Origin: a virus
Direction: 5' to 3' (one strand)
IMG/VR virus record: IMGVR_UViG_3300035670_001458
Location: 1 to 20,533 of that record
DNA length: 20,533 bases
Part shown: piece after piece, positions 9,401 to 14,580 of the stretch
Numbering within the stretch: the first letter of the stretch is position 1
Layout of the letters: every line of letters begins with the position of its first letter
Made by a program: the position numbers and the translations under genes
Notes under the pieces: generated by a model
What the model was told of the DNA's origin: nothing
Seen by the model: only the letters and a program-made list of their open reading frames with translations
Databases searched by the model: none

Positions 9401-9708
9401 TTTGGACCAGAAGTCGAACTAACAATACCAGTTTCAAGCGATGAGACTTTGTCGTAAACTTGACCAGAAGACCAGTTGAATCTTGGAACAACGAATGCAA
9501 CATCGCTTGCGTATAGCCGCTTTGCTGCAACCATATTTCGGCGAACCTTGCCTTCGTATTCCCTTGTTGACAGAGGAGTCGTTTCAAGAGTAACTCCATT
9601 GGCAGGGTTGCCGAAGAAGTAGTAGTAATTATTACGGCGAGAGAGTATGTCTTCGTAGATACTCTGTGCTATGGATTTTCTTAGCTTGTTTGTTATTATT
9701 GATGCCAT
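6448..9708 (-). CDS. 8: Baseplate wedge protein gp8, enlarged by beta-repeat arrays
   Basis: 1086 residues against 334 in T4 gp8. The ends are recognisably gp8. The N-terminus gives 'NYYYFFGNPANG' (compare the FITFGRSEPW region of T4), VVPRFNW (T4 VIPRRDW), and DGYTWRYMYTIPAG (T4 DGYVWEYLFEIP). The C-terminus gives GDVLMISN followed by QNQDQTLSFRTVINF (T4 GEMIYMEN followed by MDQTEEINILFTF). Between them are two sets of roughly 25-35-residue units of the pattern GxGYTSxPTVSFSGGGGSGA: about four degenerate copies (residues 186-336) and about eleven or twelve better copies (466-895). A non-repeat block (about 337-455) that includes a FHSSVYTDRLSDFDV stretch separates them and probably belongs to the gp8 core. 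gp8 joins gp7, gp10, gp6, gp25 and gp53 in the wedge. The repeats look like surface-exposed beta decorations; that role is inferred. The start is the ATG at 9708, five bases after the preceding stop. Confidence 0.9.
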   Translation of the reverse strand: MASIITNKLRKSIAQSIYEDILSRRNNYYYFFGNPANGVTLETTPLSTREYEGKVRRNMVAAKRLYASDVAFVVPRFNWSSGQVYDKVSSLETGIVSSTSGPKFYVYDDQNYRVYKCIDNNYGAASTVRPTLTDAYNFKTADGYTWRYMYTIPAGMRSKFLTADYLPVFNSLQSRYYSDGGLNEIVIVKSGSSYAQATTWIEVVGDGTGAVLEPVIYNGQLGDVIVKNPGRDYTKATLIVRSSASGQGAEIVADLNVGDLDSDQALVELLSTPGTVDSIEVTTIGTGYSSSSTVKIIGDGTGASAQLVINADNTISKILVTKPGTGYSWAEVLVTPQVNPSRSSLLGNYPAVVDVVARVNVSQNLGHGRDVVDEFHSNSLMFHSSVYTDRLSDFDVVATYKQHGIIKNIRNYDYSVNIHDQVSPKRYQVDADFGPIVNFYGGGGQGAIGRVNVTGKSVQNLFIEDGGTGYTSAPTVSFSGGGGSGASATATISAKVDSTSLTSAITFGGVGYYSPPQVVLSSTTGSGARIVSSLSTGVGAIDITNQGGSYTSAPTVSFSGGGGTGAAATAYVNNGKVIKIKVTNPGTGYTSAPTVSFSGPGVNAAATAVLSGTTSGLTLEAAGSKYQTPPLVSLNGSCGVHDVEVIDSGESFSSNPTITITGGGGNGATAEAFVESCVRQITLTAQGSGYTSSPTVTITGGGVGAAGATATAQISGGKVIGITITNRGYAYTTNPTISFSGGGGSGAAAVATVGSGIVGVNITNPGSGYTSTPTVNVIGGGTNRKGFVLQATLGRATASVGITGFVSSLTMNSQGSGYTSTPTVSFTGGSGTGALAYAKVVGYVSSITITEPGYGYTSTPTAVISNGEGVGAVLKPVISGGGIASCSVTTGGSNYVLTKFANFTVGTVLVDEAGREFTIMSASTNNKTSSLIIRSNSGFTLPGMVVKLRKKGTADYFTSKTTLNQRFVESRFPSACYTVSGSFDIGSVPEGSIMTIPDQTNGDKYFRVISALDDDTAFNRLLLQPLNGGRINTNMTITGPVTFTVTSVTEPEIDFRTGDVLMISNSSSDFTQNQDQTLSFRTVINF
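6612..6619 (-). promoter_or_regulatory. Candidate late promoter (AATAAATAC)
   Basis: The minus strand reads AATAAATAC, matching the NATAAATA form proposed for T4-like cyanophage late promoters and followed by the C typical of T4 late promoters. It lies in the 3' end of gp8, about 165 nt before the giant DUF4815 gene. Confidence 0.4.
6695..6702 (-). promoter_or_regulatory. Candidate late promoter (GATAAATAC)
   Basis: The minus strand reads GATAAATAC, in the 3' end of gp8 about 248 nt before the giant DUF4815 gene. It is a second match upstream of the same start; G in the first position makes it weaker than the neighbouring site. Confidence 0.3.
7025..8310 (-). repeat. Main glycine-rich beta-repeat array in gp8
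   Basis: About eleven or twelve tandem units with the core GxGYTSxPTVSFSGGGG and an intervening hydrophobic strand (for example VIGITITNRG, VSSITITEPG). The repetition is also visible at DNA level: 32 identical bases occur at 8030-8061 and 8270-8301, exactly 240 nt apart, and the first 20 of these recur at 7913-7932. The 240-nt spacing is 80 codons, so recombination between copies would stay in frame. Confidence 0.85.
8656..8675. other. Perfect 20-bp palindrome inside gp8
   Basis: The ten bases TGCTGGGTAA are followed immediately by their exact reverse complement TTACCCAGCA. It encodes part of a LLGNYP stretch between the two repeat arrays of gp8. It may be a protein-binding site, a cruciform or simply chance; no neighbouring regulatory sequence helps to decide. 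Confidence 0.7.
8700..9150 (-). repeat. Minor, degenerate beta-repeat array in gp8
   Basis: Four diverged units in residues about 186-336 of gp8, opening with GSSYAQATTW, GRDYTKATLI, GTGYSSSSTV and GTGYSWAEVL, with GDGTGA or GQGA in place of the GGGGSGA of the main array. Their divergence suggests they are older than the main array. Confidence 0.7.
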
Positions 9709-9712
9709 ATAA

Positions 9713-10405
9713 TTACGCTATGGTTACTGTCCAGAAAATTTCCAGCGACTGATTGCTCAGTTTTTCGATTGGAGTGAATACCGTTCTACACATCATGACG
9801 TCATCAGAGGTGAATAAACCAGCTTCCGTCAGAGGTACTCCTGGCGTGTTAGTACCAGTTCCCGCAGGAAATAACGCAATATACACCAAAGATGAATCCC
9901 CATCTTCAAATGAGGTCTCAGTCGAGAACACATCAACAATTCCCTTTTGGTCGTAAAGGGTGGTGTCGGATAAAGATGCTGCGGTTGGACCTTGACCAAC
10001 CGCCATCTTGCTTATCACCCCATTATTCAATGAAGAAATTGTACCAAGTGTTCCTGCTGCCCCAGTAGCCGAGCTATCTACTGTAATTTGAGTTTGAGAG
10101 CAAGTCAATACACGGAATCTACCGTTAAATTGGCTATTACCCATGCCGACAATATCAACTTTTTGCCCGACGTAATACGGGGCAACTGATCTTGATGCAT
10201 ACGTGTAAGTCGCTACAGTCCCAGTTCCAGATGCAGCAGTAATAGTTATAGCGGGCGTGGCGTCAGCAAACAGTCTGGAAGCAATAAGTTTCTTCCCGCC
10301 GTACACAACTAAGTTTTTGAAGTCGTGTTCTTCAATTAGGTTATTAGATTCGTCGTATTTTTTTATTTTTAGACGACCCTTTACGTTAATGGTATCGGAT
10401 AACAC
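9713..10405 (-). CDS. Phage structural protein of unknown role, between gp7 and gp8
   Basis: 230 residues, starting at a GTG; no nearby ATG is available, and AAAGG lies 8 nt before the GTG. The start (VKGRLKIKKYDESNNLIEEH, then FKNLVVYGGKKLIASRL), the middle (ISKMAVGQGPTAASLSDT) and the end (EAGLFTSDDVMMCRTVF, then SLEIFWTVTIA) follow the plan of a widespread phage tail-associated family whose proteins end in a 'W-T-V-T-I' strand, as I recall it. I cannot attach a specific name. Residues about 50-125 form an inserted beta module (VGQKVDIVGMGNSQFNGRFRV) like one near the C-terminus of the giant DUF4815 protein. It sits between wedge genes 7 and 8, a place with no T4 counterpart, so it is probably a small tail or baseplate accessory protein. 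No enzymatic or membrane features are seen. Confidence 0.8.
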   Translation of the reverse strand: MLSDTINVKGRLKIKKYDESNNLIEEHDFKNLVVYGGKKLIASRLFADATPAITITAASGTGTVATYTYASRSVAPYYVGQKVDIVGMGNSQFNGRFRVLTCSQTQITVDSSATGAAGTLGTISSLNNGVISKMAVGQGPTAASLSDTTLYDQKGIVDVFSTETSFEDGDSSLVYIALFPAGTGTNTPGVPLTEAGLFTSDDVMMCRTVFTPIEKLSNQSLEIFWTVTIA

Positions 10406-10409
10406 TTAA

Positions 10410-12065
10410 TTAACCTTTCTTAGTCAATGTGCCGCTGGCGTATGCTTTGACGGATTCTTCTGTTTCTTGTGATGTATACGCAAGGTTATTTAACACTTTT
10501 AGATATACTGAACTTCCAGCTGCTGCATAATTATTCGTTGGGGATGACATTAGTGCGTTGCCTGTTGGGAACACAGCTTCGGCTTTAACGTTTATCTGTA
10601 AATTCCCATATAAATACCCCCAGTCAGATTTCTGGAGAACTGGATTGCTGACTTCAACTAATCGTATAGTTGGTTCAGTATCAAACTTATCTTCCACGCT
10701 GTACTCAGCGAACATCTTAAGACCAGCTGGATGTGCGAACGTCGTTAGAGCGTCTCTATACTTTGTTATATCATATCTAGATTTAACTTTATATGAGAAA
10801 CTCTGGTAGTACTCACCATCCTGTAAAACGCTATAGTCAGATGGCGATCCAACTTTATTTCTGAATTTACCTGGATATTTCGATATTGGACCTATTGAAC
10901 AATACAATAGACCATATACCTGTTCGTCTGTGTAATACGTCTGTAGGTATTTGTTTTGCGACTTGTATTCACCGATATACGCCCCAGCAACATAGAAAGA
11001 ATAAGTTCCTGGAGAATCGTTTAGGACGTAATCTGACTCGAGTATGTTCAGTCGCTCCTGATATTCAGTTTGTAAATCCGTTGCGCCGATGTTATATGTT
11101 GCAGAACCAGAACTTTCAAACGTTTGACCAGTATCGGCGAAAACGCCTTCTGGCTTAACGTTAACATAGAAATTTCCGGTGTAATTATTGCCAAATTCAA
11201 TTAGCTTTATGGTTTTGATCCCGCCTGTCGGCGTGATTGAACTTATAACGCCAACCCCACCTGTACCAACTGCGCCATCTAACTGTATAACCTGACCTAT
11301 TCTGAAGTTGTTGCCTTGGTCTAGTATTTTGACAGATGCTAATGATGGTACAATTGTTGCCTCAAAGTCGTCGCCAATAATAACATCGCCAATCTGTACA
11401 TCAATGTAAACGTCAGTTTGTGTGAACAACTCGAAGAATATTGACAACTCATTGTCATCAACTTTCACTGTTAAATCTTTGACATCATCTATCTCGATTA
11501 TCTGACGGACGTTACTTGAATTTCGTATTGTTAGGTAGCTTCCAAGAAATTCTTCAGGGGATATAGAATTTGGTTTTAACTGAACCTTTATAGATTTAAA
11601 CTGTTCCCAGTGTGCGCTTGATGCCGCGAACAATCTATCAGAAGGATATTCGATCTCAACATCGTCATTGAATAAAACCCTAAACAGAAACTTTATTGAT
11701 TCTTCAGAACCTTTTGACGCATAGAATTCCTTTGCGTGTCGAATAAACTCTGGCTCCGATAAGAAATCAAATTTTGTTGCGTTGTATGAGAATTCTTTTC
11801 TGATCTTTAATAGATAATCGCCACTGGTAAAATCTATGTCACGAATATCATCAATCTCACCATTTTCAGTTTTCGCGCTAATGTAAGAATAATACGCCTG
11901 GATGAACTCAATCATCCTTGGATAATCGGACTGGATAAATTCAGGGAATTGTTCTTTGACCCAATCCCGAACAGTTACGTCTTCATGTCTGCGCCTGACT
12001 AATTCGAGTTTGCCTCGAACTGATGACGCAGCTCTTGCCAGCGATCTTAATTGATTGATTGCCAT
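10410..12065 (-). CDS. 7: Baseplate wedge protein gp7-like, short form
   Basis: 551 residues against 1032 in T4 gp7. It corresponds to the C-terminal part of T4 gp7. 'FYASKGSEESIKFLFRVLFN' followed by DDVEIE matches T4 'FYSTKGIEASYKFLFKVLYN' followed by EEVEIE; the preceding IEFIQAYYSYI resembles T4 FCEAYIQYLS; and near the end 'YRDALTTFAHPAGLKMFAEY' resembles T4 'SDVIRFVHPVGFGFIAITLL'. The large N-terminal beta region of T4 gp7 is absent. Residues about 240-310 contain a glycine-rich unit (ILDQGNNFRIGQVIQLDG, then IKLIEFGNNYTGNFYV) similar in style to the repeats of gp8. gp7 is a core wedge component binding gp10, gp8 and gp6. The ATG shares one base with the gp6 stop (TAATG), so translation is probably coupled. 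A NATAAATA site lies 67 nt upstream. Confidence 0.85.
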   Translation of the reverse strand: MAINQLRSLARAASSVRGKLELVRRRHEDVTVRDWVKEQFPEFIQSDYPRMIEFIQAYYSYISAKTENGEIDDIRDIDFTSGDYLLKIRKEFSYNATKFDFLSEPEFIRHAKEFYASKGSEESIKFLFRVLFNDDVEIEYPSDRLFAASSAHWEQFKSIKVQLKPNSISPEEFLGSYLTIRNSSNVRQIIEIDDVKDLTVKVDDNELSIFFELFTQTDVYIDVQIGDVIIGDDFEATIVPSLASVKILDQGNNFRIGQVIQLDGAVGTGGVGVISSITPTGGIKTIKLIEFGNNYTGNFYVNVKPEGVFADTGQTFESSGSATYNIGATDLQTEYQERLNILESDYVLNDSPGTYSFYVAGAYIGEYKSQNKYLQTYYTDEQVYGLLYCSIGPISKYPGKFRNKVGSPSDYSVLQDGEYYQSFSYKVKSRYDITKYRDALTTFAHPAGLKMFAEYSVEDKFDTEPTIRLVEVSNPVLQKSDWGYLYGNLQINVKAEAVFPTGNALMSSPTNNYAAAGSSVYLKVLNNLAYTSQETEESVKAYASGTLTKKG

Positions 12066-13897
12066 TATCTGCTAGATGAGAAGTTGTAACTTGTGTTGGT
12101 TGAACCTACGGTTTCAACGCTGTCGATTATCATATTTATTTTGATCAGATCAGATGGCATAGTTATTATGTACTGTCTGACAGGAATAATATCGAACGAC
12201 TGCGGCGCAAACACAAATTCTAACATCTCGTCATACAATCCCTTGATGTTAGTTTCAGTTATCGCAACGATTCCTTTTTTGTAGTTTATCGTTCCGACCC
12301 TCATCAGATATTTGGCAACACCATTTGCATTTTCGGAATATAGTAGAACAGAACCCCTGCCATCGTCTTTTAAATAGCAACGATCAGTTACTGTAGAACT
12401 GTTAATATAGAATCTTGTTGAATAGAAAGATCCACCAACTGGGTTCTGATACACCGGGTTACCGAGTTTGACTTCATACTTGAACTTCTTATTGTATTGC
12501 GGTGCAACGTCAACTCTAAGTCTAATCGTAGTGATGTTACTTGTTATCGCATCATCCGCTGCAGTCACCAGAGAGTTAATCTTGGAGTGTCTAAATGCAA
12601 AACCGAATTTACCAAGAGTTTCTGCGTAAGATTCAATTGAAGATTTAACTATTGACTGGATTTCGCCAGGAGTTCTTCTTGTTGTATTTTTGTTGTAATA
12701 AACGTTTGATGTTAACTCAACTTTGATATATTTCGGATCTACGATCTCAGGAGTTATAGAAACTACACCCTTAGTGTTCTTTAAGAAGTTGACAATATCT
12801 TCTTTTTGCGCTTCGGTTAAAGTGAACCCTGCTGATGGCGCAATACTGATAAACACCTTACCGTAAATTGGAGGATCATTTTCTTGACCACCCCATGCAG
12901 TTATTGCGTCAATGTAAGGGTAATTTGCATAGAGGATGTTTTTGTAATCCTCAATAGTTACAGCTCTGTTTTGAGTTGAGAACGCTCTTGGTGCATTGAA
13001 ACGTATTGACTCAACGTCTTCAATGTCAGATCCGCCAGATGAAGTTTCAACGGTTTCAACGGTTATTGATGCATAATCAAACCCGATGCCCGACGAGTAA
13101 GCGAATGCATCTGCATAATTGGCACCGTTTCCTGCACTTAGTATGTAATTCAAATGCACTACGTTTCCGTTGTTGATGCTCTTACCAATAACACCGTTAC
13201 CAAAGTATATCTCGTAGTACAGATCTTCTCTTTGTTTGACGAAGAACACATTGCTAGTCGAGTCAACGGTGAGGATACTGTCGGCTTTACCGAAGCCAAC
13301 ATAGTTGGATGATGAAGCATGATCCTGTACCTTCACTGAAAGGGTTGACATGTCTGCTTGCTTACTCGGAACGACAAACTCAACGCCTTCTTTATTGGTG
13401 TATCGTTTGTTCATCAGAGTTCCCTCGATCAGAACAACGTCGTTAAATCTATACTTGCCGTAATTTATCGTTCCGGAAATGTTCTGTGCCTGATAGTCGC
13501 TATCAACGATGAAGTCAAATTCTTCTGTACCAACAGAACCTCTGAATATAGTTCCTCGGGGAAGAATCAATGAGTCATTAGAATCTTCTGTCTCAACAAT
13601 AACGTTTACCTTGGCACGTGCACTTGTCACTGATCGAGCAGTGTATCCAAGAGTTTTTGCCAAAGATACTACGCTTGAGTATTTCGTTGCGCTGTCAAGG
13701 AACATCTCATTGACAGCCATGTTGGTGTACAACGAGTTGTAATGAGTGTTGTACGCAAGAACGTCCAGCAGTATGCTCATGGCAGAGCCATCAAAGTCAT
13801 AGTCGCTAAACTGACTTTGCCCGCGCAGGAATTCTTTTATGTTGTCTTTGATCTCATCGAAATCAAGAGCATCTGTTCTTATGTTATTGTTGCTCAT
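12065..13897 (-). CDS. 6: Baseplate wedge protein gp6
   Basis: 610 residues, near the 660 of T4 gp6. The N-terminus (ALDFDEIKDNIKEFLRGQ, DYDFDGSAMSILLDVLAYNT, HYNSLYTNMAVNEMFLDSA) is the characteristic opening of gp6/baseplate-J proteins, which form the inner iris-like ring of the baseplate. The middle has YYEIYFGNGVIGK and the AINAPRAFSTQNRAVT-like stretch (here RFNAPRAFSTQNRAVTIEDY) typical of baseplate J. The C-terminus is beta-rich. It overlaps gp25 by four bases (ATGA) and gp7 by one base. In T4, gp6 dimers bind gp25, gp53 and gp7, all of which are encoded in this cluster. No truncation is evident. Confidence 0.95.
   Translation of the reverse strand: MSNNNIRTDALDFDEIKDNIKEFLRGQSQFSDYDFDGSAMSILLDVLAYNTHYNSLYTNMAVNEMFLDSATKYSSVVSLAKTLGYTARSVTSARAKVNVIVETEDSNDSLILPRGTIFRGSVGTEEFDFIVDSDYQAQNISGTINYGKYRFNDVVLIEGTLMNKRYTNKEGVEFVVPSKQADMSTLSVKVQDHASSSNYVGFGKADSILTVDSTSNVFFVKQREDLYYEIYFGNGVIGKSINNGNVVHLNYILSAGNGANYADAFAYSSGIGFDYASITVETVETSSGGSDIEDVESIRFNAPRAFSTQNRAVTIEDYKNILYANYPYIDAITAWGGQENDPPIYGKVFISIAPSAGFTLTEAQKEDIVNFLKNTKGVVSITPEIVDPKYIKVELTSNVYYNKNTTRRTPGEIQSIVKSSIESYAETLGKFGFAFRHSKINSLVTAADDAITSNITTIRLRVDVAPQYNKKFKYEVKLGNPVYQNPVGGSFYSTRFYINSSTVTDRCYLKDDGRGSVLLYSENANGVAKYLMRVGTINYKKGIVAITETNIKGLYDEMLEFVFAPQSFDIIPVRQYIITMPSDLIKINMIIDSVETVGSTNTSYNFSSSR
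12133..12140 (-). promoter_or_regulatory. Candidate late promoter (AATAAATAT)
   Basis: The minus strand reads AATAAATAT within the 3' end of gp6, 67 nt before the gp7 start. It fits the NATAAATA late-promoter core, but T rather than C follows it. Confidence 0.35.
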
Positions 13898-14286
13898 CTA
13901 GTTCTCTTTAGAGTTACAGCGAGTTCAATCGGCTTTTCTGTATTTTTTATTTTGAAGATAATGGAAACGTTGACGCTGTTTCTATCATCCAATGCGTCAA
14001 CGGTTACGTCCAGTACATCAACCCTTGGCTCATGATTATTTATTGTGTCAGTGATGCTCTGTTTTAGGATGATATCAAAGTTTGGACCCATGTTCTCAAA
14101 CAACAAGCGCCCAACAGGAGAGCCAAGCCCAGACTGGAAAGGTCTCTCGAAATAGTTCGTCATTATCAACGAACGAACGGCGAACTTGACTGCCTGCTCA
14201 TCTGTTCTTATTGATAAATCGCCTGTGACTGGATTCGGCATAAAGCTCGCATCAAAGTCAACAAATGTTCTTGGTTTTAATGCCAT
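13894..14286 (-). CDS. 25: Baseplate wedge protein gp25 (GPW/gp25 family)
   Basis: 130 residues against 132 in T4. Family landmarks are present: an N-terminal segment ending in a 'VRSLIMTNYFERPFQSGLGS' stretch (T4 has ITTRKGSRPFDPEFG), LLFENM (T4 LFENM), and the EPR motif in NNHEPRVDVLDV (T4 NYEPRIDKLAV). gp25 binds gp6 and gp53 at the core of the wedge and helps start sheath assembly. It lies between the PAAR gene, five bases upstream, and gp6, with which it overlaps by ATGA. The upstream sequence has only a weak GGA as possible ribosome-binding site. Confidence 0.95.
   Translation of the reverse strand: MALKPRTFVDFDASFMPNPVTGDLSIRTDEQAVKFAVRSLIMTNYFERPFQSGLGSPVGRLLFENMGPNFDIILKQSITDTINNHEPRVDVLDVTVDALDDRNSVNVSIIFKIKNTEKPIELAVTLKRTR
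14037..14044 (-). promoter_or_regulatory. Candidate late promoter (AATAAATAA)
   Basis: The minus strand reads AATAAATAA within gp25, about 139 nt before the gp6 start. It matches the NATAAATA core; the base after the core is A rather than the preferred C. Confidence 0.3.
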
Positions 14287-14291
14287 TTATT

Positions 14292-14579
14292 TTATCCGCT
14301 AAAAACGTCCGAAGATCCTTGAGCTATACTTGAACCACATGCAACTGGATCGCCTATTCTTGAACACTGCAAATTATTCACGTACACAGTCGATGATCCA
14401 GAACTTAATGCGCTGGCGTGGCACTCTGGATCTGAATTACAATGAACTGCCCAACCATCAGTTTGACGGTGCACTGCTATATTATTAACAAACACGTCTG
14501 ATGAAGCTGAGTTGTTTGGTCTTGGTGGCCAATCTCCGTGACCAGTGCAATTGGCGCCTAGATAAGAAACTCCTGGCAT
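14292..14579 (-). CDS. 5.4: PAAR-repeat spike tip protein (T4 gp5.4 equivalent)
   Basis: 95 residues against 97 in T4 gp5.4. The glycine- and serine-rich chain has two related strand pairs, SSDVFVNNIAVHRQTD (27-41) and SSTVYVNNLQCSRIGD (62-77). This internal duplication of a 'S-V-x-V-N' unit is typical of PAAR cones. Candidate metal ligands are His14, His37, His46, His54, Cys53, Cys72 and Cys81; family members bind one zinc with histidines and a cysteine near the apex. It would sit as a sharp cap on the end of the gp5 needle, and it directly follows gp5 with no gap beyond one base. A candidate late promoter lies 185 nt upstream, inside gp5. Confidence 0.92.
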   Translation of the reverse strand: MPGVSYLGANCTGHGDWPPRPNNSASSDVFVNNIAVHRQTDGWAVHCNSDPECHASALSSGSSTVYVNNLQCSRIGDPVACGSSIAQGSSDVFSG

Positions 14580-14580
14580 A

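Noticed and set aside
10609-10616. TATAAATAC on the plus strand inside gp7, an exact late-promoter core
   Set aside because: No plus-strand gene follows for more than 9 kb, and the bases are set by the gp7 codons for a YLYG stretch. An antisense late transcript is possible but nothing else supports it.
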